Origin: Longimicrobiales bacterium
GTDB taxonomy: Bacteria > Gemmatimonadota > Gemmatimonadetes > Longimicrobiales > Gaopeijiaceae
Length of the DNA stretch: 64,000 nucleotides
Direction of reading: 5' to 3'
Assembly: GCA_958295645.1 (NCBI GenBank)
Contig: OY282361.1
Location: forward strand, 1,702,501 to 1,766,500
This document shows, piece by piece, positions 19,755-28,102 of this stretch; position 1 is the first letter of the stretch; each line of letters opens with the position of its first letter. The notes beneath the pieces were generated by a model that saw only the letters and a program-made list of their open reading frames with translations, did not search any database and had not been told where the DNA came from. Position numbers and translations under genes: made by a program.

Positions 19755-19827
19755 AGCTGGCGCGGGGACTCGAACCCCGGACCTGCTGATTACAAATCAG
19801 CTGCTCTGCCAACTGAGCTACGCCAGC
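19755..19827 (-). tRNA. tRNA-Thr (anticodon UGU)
   Basis: Full cloverleaf on the minus strand, 73 bases. Acceptor GCTGGCG pairs with CGCCAGC, the D-arm is GCTC...GAGC, the anticodon stem GCTGA/TCAGC encloses TTTGTAA (anticodon TGT), the variable loop is AGGTC, and the T-arm is CGGGG-TTCGAGT-CCCCG. The 3' CCA is not encoded. It lies 75 bases downstream of cysS, at the end of the long leftward gene chain. Confidence 0.95.
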
Positions 19828-19902
19828 ATCGCCGGCCAAGAATCTGTCGCCGCGCGGGCCGCAGGGGAAGGGCGAGCGGGCTGGGCCGCACCGCGCGTCC
19901 GG

Positions 19903-21468
19903 TCACCCGCCTCCTGCGCGCACTCTCGTCCAGCGCGTTCCGCTTGGCGTGTCCTCGATGCGGACTCCCTGGGCCGCGAGTTCGTCGCGGATGCGGTCGG
20001 CCGTCGCGAAGTCTCGGCGCCCGCGGGCTTCGTCGCGGGCTGCCACGAGCCGCTTGATGCCGTCCTCGGCGTCCTCTTCGAGCCTGCGCGACCCGTCTCC
20101 GAGGTCCAGAACGCCCAGCACGGCGTCGATTCCGGCTAGGGCCTGAAGGAGGGCTTGCCGGTCCTCGGATGCGATGCCGTGCGGGGCCGCGTCCATGGCG
20201 GCGTTGGCCTCCCTGACCATCGTCCAGAGTTCGGCCAGGGCGCGCGAGACGTTCAAGTCGTCGTCGAGAGCCCCGAGAAAGGCGTCCAGGCCGCATCGCG
20301 CGCGCTCCGCGAGGTTCGGGGTCGCCGGCGAGCCGGGAGCCGGGGGCGGGTTGGGCGAAGGCAGGGGGCTGGAGGCCGGGAGCGTGTCCGGGCCAGAGGC
20401 CGCGCCGGGGCCGGAGGGCCGACCGGAGGGAGAGGCCGAGCCCGGCGGAGAGGGCAGTTCGCGCACGCGGCGGCGGAAGTCGAGGAGCCGCTGCACTGCG
20501 GTCGCTGCGGCCTCCAATCCCGCGCGGGTGAAGTCGAGTTCGCTCCGGTAGTGGGCGGACAGCAGTATCCAGCGGATCGCGGCGGGATCGTGGCCTTCGT
20601 CCAACAGGTCGCGCACGGTGTAGTAGTTGCCGGCGGACTTGGACATCTTGCGCCCTTCGACCTTCAGGTGCTTGACGTGCAGCCAGTATCGCGCGAACGG
20701 CTTCCCCGTGGCCGCTTCGGACTGAGCGATCTCGTTCTCGTGATGGGGGAAGAGGAGGTCCTCGCCGCCCAGGTGGATGTCGATCGTGTCGCCCAGCATG
20801 GTGGTGCTCATGGCCGAGCACTCCAGGTGCCAACCCGGCCGTCCTTCGCCCCAGGGCGAGTCCCACACGGCTCCTGCCGCCCGGTCGGCCGGGCGCGCCG
20901 CCTTCCAGAGCGCGAAGTCCCGCGCGTCGCCCTTCTCGTATTCGTCGGCGTCGATTCGCGAGCGTCCCGCGTCCACCGCGCCCGCCTCGCCCACCCCGCA
21001 GCCCGACAGCCTCCCGTAGTTCTCGAACGAAGAGACGGAGTAGTAGACGGAGCCGTCGGCGGCGGCGTAGGCGTGTCCTTGGGCCAGGAGCCGCTTGATG
21101 AAGTCCGTCATCACCTCCACGAACTCGGTCGCGCGGGGGTGCTGGGAGAAGGGCAGCAGACCGAGGACCCTGGCGTCCTCCCGAAACGCGCGCACGAAGG
21201 GCTCGGTGTGCTCTTCGAGCGACCGTCCGGCCCCGGCGGCGCCCTCGATGGTCTTGTCGTCGACATCGGTCAGGTTGACCACGAACTCGACCTCGTGGCC
21301 GCGCGCTCGCAGGTGGCGGTGAAGCAGATCGTAGACGAGGAAGGCCCGGAAGTTGCCGACGTGGGCGAAGTCGTAGACGGTGGGACCACATCCGTAGACC
21401 GCGACCCGCGGCGGATCCAGGGGCGCGAAGTCCACCCGCTCGCGCCGCAGGGAGTCGTACAGCTTCAC
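19903..21468 (-). CDS. cysS: Cysteinyl-tRNA synthetase
   Basis: Charges tRNA-Cys. It is 521 residues long, about 60 more than the Escherichia coli enzyme. The zinc-binding YGCGPTVYDFAHVGNFR carries the HIGH-type motif (HVGN); WHLECSAMS, HHENEIAQSE and the KMSKS signature (RKMSKSAGN) are present. The extra length is a Pro/Ser/Gly-rich linker of roughly 50 residues near positions 345-395, between the stem-contact fold and the C-terminal helical domain. The GTG start is overlapped by the stop of a 25-codon duplicated mini-cistron (GTGA). Confidence 0.95.
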   Translation of the reverse strand: MKLYDSLRRERVDFAPLDPPRVAVYGCGPTVYDFAHVGNFRAFLVYDLLHRHLRARGHEVEFVVNLTDVDDKTIEGAAGAGRSLEEHTEPFVRAFREDARVLGLLPFSQHPRATEFVEVMTDFIKRLLAQGHAYAAADGSVYYSVSSFENYGRLSGCGVGEAGAVDAGRSRIDADEYEKGDARDFALWKAARPADRAAGAVWDSPWGEGRPGWHLECSAMSTTMLGDTIDIHLGGEDLLFPHHENEIAQSEAATGKPFARYWLHVKHLKVEGRKMSKSAGNYYTVRDLLDEGHDPAAIRWILLSAHYRSELDFTRAGLEAAATAVQRLLDFRRRVRELPSPPGSASPSGRPSGPGAASGPDTLPASSPLPSPNPPPAPGSPATPNLAERARCGLDAFLGALDDDLNVSRALAELWTMVREANAAMDAAPHGIASEDRQALLQALAGIDAVLGVLDLGDGSRRLEEDAEDGIKRLVAARDEARGRRDFATADRIRDELAAQGVRIEDTPSGTRWTRVRAGGG

Positions 21469-21562
21469 GATCTGCCGACTTCTGCGCGATGGCGCGTACC
21501 GCGCCCGCCGCCTTGCGTCCGACCGGAGTCGTACAGCTTCACGAGCTGCCTGCTTCTGCGCG
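21451..21562. repeat. 38-base direct repeat of the pyrF/cysS junction
   Basis: 21451-21488 and 21525-21562 match at 35 of 38 positions. Each copy carries GTGAAGCTGTACGACTCC on the minus strand. In the left copy this is the true cysS start; in the right copy the TGA is the pyrF stop and the overlapping GTG opens a 25-codon frame (complement 21465-21542). That frame's own stop overlaps the real cysS GTG. Confidence 0.85.
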
Positions 21563-22297
21563 GCCCGTCTCCGCGCTCCCGGCCAGGTCGGCGAACGCCT
21601 GCGCCGGGTCGAGGGCTTGCGTGACCGGACGGCCGACCACGACGTGGCTGGCCCCCGCCGCGAACGCCTCTGCCGGGGTTCGCACGCGCTTCTGGTCGCC
21701 CGCGTCGGCGCCGGGGGGACGGATGCCGGGCGTCACGATCGCCGCCTCCGCACCCAGCACGGGACGCAACAGGGCCGCCTCCGCGGCAGAGCAAACGACG
21801 CCGCCCAAGCCCGCGTCGCGAACCGCGGCCGCATAGCGCCGGGCCTCGGCGCCTACGTTCTGCACGCTGCGTCCGAGGACTCCGCCCAGCGACTCCGCGT
21901 CGTGCGAGGTCAGCACGGTGACGCCCAGCACGGTCGTGCCGGGCCCCGCGCCCGCTGCCGCGGCCCGCAGCATGGCCGAACCACCCATCGCGTGCACCGT
22001 CAGCAGGCTGGCGCCCAATCGGGACGCCCGCGCCACGGCCCGCGCCACCGTGTTCGGTATGTCGTGGAACTTGAGGTCGAGGAACACCTGCTTGCCTTTC
22101 TCGCGAAGCTCCGCCACCACGGCCGGCCCGGCCGTCGCGTACAGCTCCATCCCAACCTTGTAGAACCGGCAACCGTCGCCCAGCCGGTCCACCAGCGCGA
22201 GGGCGGTGGACGGGCTCGGGAAGTCGAGGGCCACGATGATCCTGCCGCCTTCGACGGAAGACGGAGGCCGGGCAACCACGATGCCCCCGCCGCTCAT
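21539..22297 (-). CDS. pyrF: Orotidine-5'-phosphate decarboxylase
   Basis: Last step of UMP synthesis; 252 residues. Catalytic tetrad region FLDLKFHDIPNT (Lys, Asp) is present, with IIVALDFPS at the first strand, VHAMGGSAM, and the phosphate-binding PGIRPPGADAGDQKR and VVGRPVTQA. The ATG start overlaps the pyrD stop (ATGA), so the two pyrimidine enzymes are translationally coupled. The stop lies inside the duplicated junction shared with cysS. Confidence 0.93.
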   Translation of the reverse strand: MSGGGIVVARPPSSVEGGRIIVALDFPSPSTALALVDRLGDGCRFYKVGMELYATAGPAVVAELREKGKQVFLDLKFHDIPNTVARAVARASRLGASLLTVHAMGGSAMLRAAAAGAGPGTTVLGVTVLTSHDAESLGGVLGRSVQNVGAEARRYAAAVRDAGLGGVVCSAAEAALLRPVLGAEAAIVTPGIRPPGADAGDQKRVRTPAEAFAAGASHVVVGRPVTQALDPAQAFADLAGSAETGRAEAGSS

Positions 22298-23352
22298 GGA
22301 ACCGTCATCTCCCGAGGGACCGTCCGCTCGTCCCGAGGAGCCGTCCGCCCATCAACTGGTTCAAGCTCGCCGACCTGCCCGCGCCCGACTCGTCGCGACG
22401 CCGACGCCGGCCGACCGCGCGCTCGCTCGAGCGCGTCGTACGCCAGCGCCCGGGCGATGCGAGCCGCGCAACGGGGGTCGGCGAACGAACCCGTGCCGAC
22501 CTGCACGAAGGTGGCGCCCGCGGCCAAGTAGGCGCGCGCGTCCTCCGGCGACAGGACGCCGCCCGAGCCGGCCACGGGAACGCGGGTGGCCGCCGCGACT
22601 GCCCGAACCGCCGCCAGTCCCGTCGGCAGAAGAGCCGGGCCGCTCGTCCCTCCCGGCCCCGCGCCCAGCCGCGCACCGCCGTCCGTCCGCAACAAGAGTC
22701 CCGGCATGGTGTTGACGGCGGTGATTCCATCCGCGCCGCGAGCCGCGGCCGTGGCGGCGGTGGCGCCGATGTCGGGATCGTTGGGCGCAAGCTTGGCCAG
22801 CAACGGGCGCGAGGTGAGAGGCCGAACCTCGTCCAGGATCTCCCCCATCGCCGCACCGTCCAGACTGAACGGTCTGCCGCTGGCGTGTTCGTCGTTGGGA
22901 CAGGAGAGGTTGAGTTCGTATCCCAGGAAGCCGTCCTCCGCGTCCAAGCCGCGCACCACGGCCGCGTACTCGGCGGCGGACCGCCCCGCGACCGAGACCC
23001 AGACCGGCAGTCCGCCCAACGCCCGGGCCATCCAAGGCAGCTTCTCGCGCCGGACGGCCTCCAGCCCCGGGTTGGCGAGCCCCACCGAGTTCAGCATCCC
23101 CTCGGGAAACTCCGCCACTCTCGGCGCGGGGTTGCCCCGGCGCGGCTCCACCGTCACCGACTTCGTGACCAAGGCGCCCACTTCCGACGGCGACATCACG
23201 GCGACGACGGGTTCGCCGAATCCGCAGGTGCCCGCCGCCAGCCACACCGGGCCGGCGAACGAAGCCCCAAAGGCGGACACCACGCCGACGGCGCTCTCCG
23301 CGGGGGCGCCCTTTCCCGCGGGACTCCGGCCGACTCCCGGCGCAAGGCTCAC
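22294..23352 (-). CDS. pyrD: Dihydroorotate dehydrogenase, class 1
   Basis: Oxidises dihydroorotate to orotate. It is 352 residues long, with the class 1 cytosolic signature: catalytic Cys in ELNLSCPND, LAKLAPNDPDIG, ITAVNTMPG and the flavin-phosphate loops GSGGVLSPEDA and VQVGTG. The C-terminal tail after about residue 305 is a low-complexity Arg-rich extension that includes two 7-residue repeats (RTAPRDE, RTVPREM). The GTG start overlaps the stop of a 48-codon repeat ORF. Class 1B enzymes need a PyrK electron-transfer partner, which is not seen here. Confidence 0.92.
   Translation of the reverse strand: MSLAPGVGRSPAGKGAPAESAVGVVSAFGASFAGPVWLAAGTCGFGEPVVAVMSPSEVGALVTKSVTVEPRRGNPAPRVAEFPEGMLNSVGLANPGLEAVRREKLPWMARALGGLPVWVSVAGRSAAEYAAVVRGLDAEDGFLGYELNLSCPNDEHASGRPFSLDGAAMGEILDEVRPLTSRPLLAKLAPNDPDIGATAATAAARGADGITAVNTMPGLLLRTDGGARLGAGPGGTSGPALLPTGLAAVRAVAAATRVPVAGSGGVLSPEDARAYLAAGATFVQVGTGSFADPRCAARIARALAYDALERARGRPASASRRVGRGQVGELEPVDGRTAPRDERTVPREMTVP
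22299..22340. repeat. 21-base tandem repeat at pyrD-pyrF junction
   Basis: Two adjacent 21-base units (22299-22319, 22320-22340) encode the repeated RTAPRDE/RTVPREM at the pyrD C-terminus and run into the pyrF ATG. Each unit holds a CTCGGGA(G/C) stretch that could serve as a ribosome-binding site for pyrF. Confidence 0.6.
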
Positions 23353-23495
23353 TCGCGATCCTCCACGGCCCTCGGCGCAACATTCATTGGGCGGTCGTCG
23401 ACGGCTCTCGGCGCGACATCCATCAAGCGCTCCTCGGCAACTCTCGACACAACGTCCATTGAGCGCTCCTCGGCAACTCTCGGCGCAAGGCTCAT
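23349..23495 (-). CDS. 48-residue repeat mini-ORF linking smpB and pyrD
   Basis: Short frame made almost only of four 12-residue repeats of the form M-x-V-A-P-R-V-A-E-E-R-x. Its ATG overlaps the smpB stop (ATGA) and its stop overlaps the pyrD GTG (GTGA), so ribosomes could pass from smpB through it to pyrD. Every repeat begins with ATG preceded by a GAGGA or GAGGAG Shine-Dalgarno-like stretch, so each can initiate. It is probably a translational coupler rather than a functional protein; no family is recognised. Confidence 0.45.
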   Translation of the reverse strand: MSLAPRVAEERSMDVVSRVAEERLMDVAPRAVDDRPMNVAPRAVEDRE

Positions 23496-23499
23496 TCGC
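23356..23499. repeat. 36-base tandem repeat, four copies, each with RBS and ATG
   Basis: Units at 23356-23391, 23392-23427, 23428-23463 and 23464-23499. Read on the minus strand each has a start codon; the best pair reads GAGGAGCGCTCAATG, with GAGGAG six bases from ATG. The beginning of pyrD (MSLAPGVG) and the end of smpB (ERAVKERE) look like decayed fifth and sixth copies. There are no unique spacers, so this is not a CRISPR array. Confidence 0.85.
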
Positions 23500-23962
23500 G
23501 CTCCTTGACGGCTCGTTCGGCTTCGCGGTCCATCGTCTTTCGCCTCAGCTCCTCGCGGCGGTCCCGGTGCTTCTTCCCGCGGCACAGCGCCAGCGTGACC
23601 TTGGCCACGCCCCGCCGAAAATAAATGTCCAGCGGGATCAGGGTGAGCCCCTTCTCCTCCATCTTGGCGATCATGCGGCGGATTTGGTCGCGGTGCAGCA
23701 ACAACTTGCGGGGACGGGTCTCGTCGTGATTCCACCGGTTGGCGCCGCCGTAGGGAGAGACGTGCAGGTTGTAGAGCCACAGTTCGCCCGCCGCGGGACG
23801 CGCGTGAGCGTCCTGGAACGCGACCTTCCCTGCCCTCACCGACTTGACCTCCGTCCCGTGCAGGACCAGGCCCGCCTCCCAGGTGTCCAGGATTTCGTAG
23901 GCGTGGCGGGCCTTCTTGTTGCGCGCCACGACTCGCCGCGAGCGCGCCGGAGTCCCCGTCAA
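23492..23962 (-). CDS. smpB: SsrA-binding protein SmpB
   Basis: Binds tmRNA and delivers it to stalled ribosomes. About 156 residues from the TTG at 23962, which overlaps the transpeptidase stop (TTGA); GTG at 23929 would give 145. Family landmarks are ARNKKARHAYEILDTWEAG, HGTEVKSVRAGKVAF, LHVSPYGGANRWNHD, RPRKLLLHRDQI and the basic tail with GKKHRDRREE. SmpB proteins usually have 10-20 residues before the ARNKKAR motif, which favours the TTG. No tmRNA gene is visible in the window. Confidence 0.92.
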   Translation of the reverse strand: MTGTPARSRRVVARNKKARHAYEILDTWEAGLVLHGTEVKSVRAGKVAFQDAHARPAAGELWLYNLHVSPYGGANRWNHDETRPRKLLLHRDQIRRMIAKMEEKGLTLIPLDIYFRRGVAKVTLALCRGKKHRDRREELRRKTMDREAERAVKERE

Positions 23963-24723
23963 AAGATGAGAACCGGCGTCCCGACCTCGACCATGTGGTA
24001 GAGCTCGCGGGCCGCCTCGTTGGTGAGGCGAATGCAACCGTGGGAGACTCGCCGTCCGTCCGCGTCGGGGACCAAGATAAGTTCCGGCCGCTCCGTGCCG
24101 TGGATGGCGATGCCGTCGCCCAAGTAGATGGCGGTGTTGCCCATGGCGCCGGGAATCCGCCGCGACCAGTGATCGGGGCTGGGGACGGGCCGTCGCCGCT
24201 CGACGAAATACCAGTCCGGCGCCACCCAGACCGGGTCCTTCTCCTTGCGCCGCACTCGGAAGAGGCCGCGCGGGGTGGAGAAGGTCCACCGCTGCCCGGC
24301 CCCCGCCAAGCGAAACCCGGTGCCGGTGCCGGCCGGGGCCGACCAGAGAAGATCCGCCCCGTCCGCCCAGTAGACGCGGCTCGTCTGCAAGTGAACCAGC
24401 ACGTACGGTTCGCCGAGGTCCGCCAAGGGCGACGCCAGGGACGTGAAGCCGTCGGCGGCGGGGTCCCCGAAGAAGTCGGCGCCGGTGCCGGCCCGGTCGT
24501 CCTCCTGAAGGGCGGTCGCGCCCACGGCCGCGGCGGTTCCGCAGACGATGTTCGCGCAAGCAACGAGGAGCCCAATCCAGGCCGAACGGCCGCAGACGGC
24601 GGCCAGCCCGGTCCAAACCGAACCGCAACAAGCGACAGCCGACTTGGTCCAGACCGAACGGCCGCGCGTGCGCGGTGAAGTCCGCCCTGCGCGACCGCGC
24701 GGACTCCATGCGCGAACCCTCAC
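23959..24723 (-). CDS. Secreted L,D-transpeptidase (YkuD fold)
   Basis: Cross-links peptidoglycan or attaches proteins to it. About 254 residues. The catalytic motif [10 protein letters not shown]...SHGCIRLTN has the nucleophilic Cys, and the region before it has the YkuD strand [12 protein letters not shown]. The GTG start overlaps the transaldolase stop. The N-terminus is odd: a basic stretch, then three 12-residue repeats beginning [24 protein letters not shown] and [12 protein letters not shown]. These supply the hydrophobic part of a signal sequence or anchor and are encoded by a 36-base tandem repeat. Confidence 0.85.
   Translation of the reverse strand: MRVRAWSPRGRAGRTSPRTRGRSVWTKSAVACCGSVWTGLAAVCGRSAWIGLLVACANIVCGTAAAVGATALQEDDRAGTGADFFGDPAADGFTSLASPLADLGEPYVLVHLQTSRVYWADGADLLWSAPAGTGTGFRLAGAGQRWTFSTPRGLFRVRRKEKDPVWVAPDWYFVERRRPVPSPDHWSRRIPGAMGNTAIYLGDGIAIHGTERPELILVPDADGRRVSHGCIRLTNEAARELYHMVEVGTPVLIF
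24571..24678. repeat. 36-base tandem repeat, three copies, in transpeptidase 5' end
   Basis: Units at 24571-24606, 24607-24642 and 24643-24678 share a (G/A)TCCA-CCGAAC core. They are in frame with the L,D-transpeptidase and encode 12-residue repeats in its signal region. The period equals that of the smpB-pyrD repeat 1.2 kb away, but the sequences differ. Confidence 0.75.
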
Positions 24724-25370
24724 GCCTTGCGCGACTCCCAGTCGGCGAGAAAGCTCCGGATTCCCCGGTCCGTGAGCGGGTGGGCCATCGACTGCTCCAG
24801 CACATTGAAGGGGCAGGTGGCGATGTGCGCGCCCGCCAAGGCCGACTCGACCACATGGCGGGGATGGCGGATCGACGCGGCGAGGATGCGCGTCTCGATC
24901 TCCGGGTTCATCTCGAAGACGGCGGCGATCTCGCGGATCAAGTCCATGCCGTCGTGGGAGATGTCGTCCAGCCTGCCCAGGAACGGGGACACGACGAAGG
25001 CGCCCGCCAAGGCCGCGAACAGGGCTTGATTGGCGTTGAAGACGAGGGTCACGTTGCAGCGGATGCCCTTCTCGCGCAGGCGGGAGACGGCCTCCAGGCC
25101 CGCCGGCGTGCTCGGCGCCTTGACGATCACGTTGGAGTGCCAGCCCGCGTACTCGACGCCCTCGGCCACCATGCCGTCGGCGTCCTCGGAGACGGTCTCC
25201 GCGCTGATGGGGCCGTCCACCAACCCGGCGATCTCCTTGATGGTCTCCTCGAATCCGGCGCCTCGTTCGCGAGCCAGCAACGTCGGGTTCGTCGTCACGC
25301 CGCTGAGGATGCCCCACCGGGCGGCGACGCGAATCTCCTCCAGGTTCGCCGTGTCCAGGAATATCTGCAC
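24720..25370 (-). CDS. Transaldolase / fructose-6-phosphate aldolase family
   Basis: 216 residues, the size of the short transaldolase (TalC/Fsa) subfamily. It has [27 protein letters not shown], the Schiff-base Lys in [28 protein letters not shown] and [10 protein letters not shown]. Family members transfer dihydroxyacetone units in the non-oxidative pentose phosphate pathway or cleave fructose 6-phosphate; the sequence alone does not decide which. The usual VKIP around the Lys is VKAP here. It sits among pgi and pyk genes in a central-carbon chain. Confidence 0.88.
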   Translation of the reverse strand: MQIFLDTANLEEIRVAARWGILSGVTTNPTLLARERGAGFEETIKEIAGLVDGPISAETVSEDADGMVAEGVEYAGWHSNVIVKAPSTPAGLEAVSRLREKGIRCNVTLVFNANQALFAALAGAFVVSPFLGRLDDISHDGMDLIREIAAVFEMNPEIETRILAASIRHPRHVVESALAGAHIATCPFNVLEQSMAHPLTDRGIRSFLADWESRKA

Positions 25371-25405
25371 GAAGCGTTCCTCGGCGGCGGGAGAGGCGGC
25401 TCCGG

Positions 25406-25816
25406 TCAGCCGGCCGGTTGCGGCTCGGCGGAATCCTCGTCGTCCGGCCCGTCGTCCTCGCGGGCGGTCTCGCGTCCGGCGGCGACTCCCGCCCGGTAGG
25501 CGGCCTTGGATCGTTCAAGCTTGTGCTCCAGATCCGCCCGCGCGTCGGCGGCCAGCCTCTTCCCCTGCTCCACGACGTCCTTGGCCGACTCGACCCGCAG
25601 GCCCAGATCGTCGCGCAGGCCCCGCACGCGGTCCTCCGTCAGATCCTTCAGCCGCTTGGCCTGCTCCTTGAGGCGGCGCTGCGTCTCTTCGCCGGAGCCC
25701 GGAGCCAGCAACAGAGCGATCCCGGCGCCCACGACGGCGCCCAACAGGAACGCTCCAATCTCGGATCGGCCGTCCTTCTCCACGACGACCGTGCGGTGGC
25801 TGTCTTCGGAACTCAT
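25406..25816 (-). CDS. YtxH-like membrane-anchored coiled-coil protein
   Basis: 136 residues. One membrane segment near residues 20-42 ([23 protein letters not shown]) is followed directly by [17 protein letters not shown] and a long charged helix to about residue 115. The LLAPxSGEETR junction is the hallmark of YtxH-like general-stress proteins, whose biochemical role is unknown. The acidic tail is disordered. It lies 34 bases downstream of pgi. Confidence 0.75.
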   Translation of the reverse strand: MSSEDSHRTVVVEKDGRSEIGAFLLGAVVGAGIALLLAPGSGEETQRRLKEQAKRLKDLTEDRVRGLRDDLGLRVESAKDVVEQGKRLAADARADLEHKLERSKAAYRAGVAAGRETAREDDGPDDEDSAEPQPAG

Positions 25817-25850
25817 GGCAGGTCCAACTTAAGAGGGAGCGTCCCTGCGG

Positions 25851-27299
25851 TCAAACCTGCCAGCGCGGGTCGGGCGGGGGAATGCGCGAGCGGGCCTCCG
25901 CGGGCCGGGCGATCAGTTCGCGGGCCAGCTTCTTGCTCAGCTCGACGCCGGGCTGGTCGAGGGGATCGACCCCGTACAGCGCGCCGGCGTAGACGACCGC
26001 GATCTGGAACAGCATGATCAGCGCGCCCAGCGAACGCGCGTCCAGTCGGTCGGCGGTCAGGGTCATGTTCATGCGCCCGGCCCGGCGGAGCGCGTCGGCG
26101 GTCGCCCGCCGCTCGCCGTCGAGCAGCTGGAAGAGCGTGCTTCCCCCCAAGTACGAGACGGCCGGATCGTCGCCGAACAGGCGCGGCACGGCCACGTCCT
26201 CGCCCGGATCGCGGCAGGCGACGAAGACCACCGCCTTGTCCCGCGGACCCTCCATGAGCAGCTGGAGCACCGAGTGCTGGTCGTTGGCGCCCAGGGCCGG
26301 CAACGGCGTCGGTCCGGTTTCCACGATCGCGCCCGTCCTGTCGCGGGCCTTGCCCAGGGACTCGGCCCAGAGCTGCTGGAACCAAGCGGCAAGCCAGCGC
26401 AGGCGGTCCCCGTAGGGCATGAGGACGTGGATGCCCGCGCCCGCCTCCGCGTCGGCCGCGTGGAGAAGCGCGGCGACCATGCCGGCCGGGTTCTCCCGCA
26501 GTACCGGACTCTCGCAGCGCCGCACCATGTCCGCAGCCCCGCCGAGGAGGGCGCCCGTGTCGATGCCGGCCGCCGCCGCGGGCATCAGGCCGACCGCCGA
26601 AAGCGCCGAGAAGCGCCCTCCCACGTTCTCGGGCACCGACAAGCACCTGGTGCCCAACTCCTCGGCCAGCCTGCGGAGCGGACCCCCGCGCCCGGTCGTG
26701 ACCACGAGACGCCGGGGCGCGTCCTCGCCCGCCGCCCGCTTCAGCCGGTCCCACGCGACCATGAAGTTGGCCATGGTCTCGGCGGTCGAGCCGGACTTGC
26801 TCACCACGTTGAGCGCCGTGCGGCGGAGGTCCAGCCGCGTCAGGAGCGCCGATGCCGTGGCGGGATCCGGGTTGTCGAGCACGTACAGGCGCGGACCGGA
26901 GCGTTGCGCGTCCCCGCGTTCGCCGCCATGGTCCGGCGGCGCCGCGTCCAGTTCGTTCCGGAAGGGCGAGAGGAGAGCCCCCCCAAGAGCCTTCGCGCCC
27001 AACGCCGATCCCCCGATCCCGATCACGACCAGCGCGTCGCAGCCGACGACCCCCCGGGCCGCTTCCCGGGCACGCGCCTCCGCCTCGCGGTCGAACGGGA
27101 GCGCGAAGAAGCCCATCTCGCCCGACCTCCGTCCGTCCTCCACTTCGCGGAAGGCCGCCTCGAACCGGCGAGCGACGTCGCCCTCGCCCACGAGCCGCTC
27201 CGGGTCGGTTCCGCCGCTGGGCAAGACGCCCGTCAGCATGTTGCCGTAGTCGACCACGACGGTCGCCCCGTCGCTGGGCGCAGCCGAGCCCGCCGTCAT
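25851..27299 (-). CDS. pgi: Glucose-6-phosphate isomerase
   Basis: Interconverts glucose 6-phosphate and fructose 6-phosphate. About 482 residues, nearer the short bacterial form than the 549-residue enterobacterial enzyme. Sugar-phosphate loops GIGGSALGAKALGG and VVSKSGSTAETM, the NDQHSVLQLLMEGP catalytic region and the C-terminal Lys in GVELSKKLA are seen. The ATG overlaps the upstream hydrolase stop (ATGA). A polar insertion rich in Gly, Asp and Arg lies near residues 120-140. Confidence 0.92.
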   Translation of the reverse strand: MTAGSAAPSDGATVVVDYGNMLTGVLPSGGTDPERLVGEGDVARRFEAAFREVEDGRRSGEMGFFALPFDREAEARAREAARGVVGCDALVVIGIGGSALGAKALGGALLSPFRNELDAAPPDHGGERGDAQRSGPRLYVLDNPDPATASALLTRLDLRRTALNVVSKSGSTAETMANFMVAWDRLKRAAGEDAPRRLVVTTGRGGPLRRLAEELGTRCLSVPENVGGRFSALSAVGLMPAAAAGIDTGALLGGAADMVRRCESPVLRENPAGMVAALLHAADAEAGAGIHVLMPYGDRLRWLAAWFQQLWAESLGKARDRTGAIVETGPTPLPALGANDQHSVLQLLMEGPRDKAVVFVACRDPGEDVAVPRLFGDDPAVSYLGGSTLFQLLDGERRATADALRRAGRMNMTLTADRLDARSLGALIMLFQIAVVYAGALYGVDPLDQPGVELSKKLARELIARPAEARSRIPPPDPRWQV

Positions 27300-28102
27300 T
27301 CCACGTCCACCGACAGCCCGTCGTACGCGGGTTCGATCCCCTCGGGCAGAGCCGCCGCCAGATCGCCATGCCCGAGCCGGTGCGTCAGATGGGTCAGGAA
27401 GGTTCGGCGCGCGCGCACCTCGCGAGCGGCTTCGACCGCCTCTTCGACGTTGAAGTGGGTCGGGTGCGGCCGGCCCCACCAGAGCGCGTTCAGCACCAGG
27501 ACGTCCACGCCGCGCAGGATGTCGAGCGCCTCGGCCGGCAGTCCCTTGGCGTCGGTCACGTAGCCCAGGCCGCCCGTGCGCAGGCCGAAGGCGTGAGCCG
27601 GACCGTGCGGGACGCGAAACGGCGTCACGCGGGCGCCCAAGAGGTCCTCGGAACGCCCGTGCGCATACGTCTTGAGCGCGATGCGCGGCTTGGTGGTGCC
27701 GGCGGGCACGCGCACGGCGGCGTCGAAGATGTAGGGGAAGCGACCTGCCAGCTCGCGGTCCATCCCTTCGGGAACGTAGGTGGGCACGGGTCCGCGCCCC
27801 TGCGTGGAGAAGACGCGGACGTCGTCGATGCCGTGCACGTGGTCGGCGTGCAGGTGCGTGTACCAGACGGCGTCCACCTGATCCACGCCGCAGCCGAGGA
27901 GCTGCAGCCGGAGCTCCGGCGGCGTGTCGATCAGCAGGTTGCCCCCGGCGAACTGCAACAGGGCGCCGTGGCGGGTGCGCTTGTCGCGCGGATCGTCGGA
28001 CCTGCAGTTGGCGCAACCGCAGCCGATCACCGGCACTCCGAACGACGTCCCCGTGCCGAGAAAGATCAGGCGCACGCCGAACCGGCCTCGCGGCTCTCGC
28101 AT
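27296..28102 (-). CDS. Metallo-beta-lactamase-fold hydrolase (PhnP-like)
   Basis: 268 residues. The GTGTSFGVPVIGCGCANCRS start, with a Cys-rich zinc site, followed by TRHGALLQF and the metal motif YTHLHADHVHGIDDVR, is typical of the PhnP/phosphoribosyl cyclic phosphodiesterase branch of the superfamily. YVTDAKGLP and LTHLTHRLGH complete the site. The real substrate here is unknown. The ATG abuts a set of 21-base repeats that fill the gap to pyk, and the stop overlaps pgi. Confidence 0.82.
   Translation of the reverse strand: MREPRGRFGVRLIFLGTGTSFGVPVIGCGCANCRSDDPRDKRTRHGALLQFAGGNLLIDTPPELRLQLLGCGVDQVDAVWYTHLHADHVHGIDDVRVFSTQGRGPVPTYVPEGMDRELAGRFPYIFDAAVRVPAGTTKPRIALKTYAHGRSEDLLGARVTPFRVPHGPAHAFGLRTGGLGYVTDAKGLPAEALDILRGVDVLVLNALWWGRPHPTHFNVEEAVEAAREVRARRTFLTHLTHRLGHGDLAAALPEGIEPAYDGLSVDVE

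Noticed and set aside
23356-23499. Possible CRISPR array (36-base repeats)
   Set aside because: Repeats are directly adjacent with no unique spacers and no cas genes are present.
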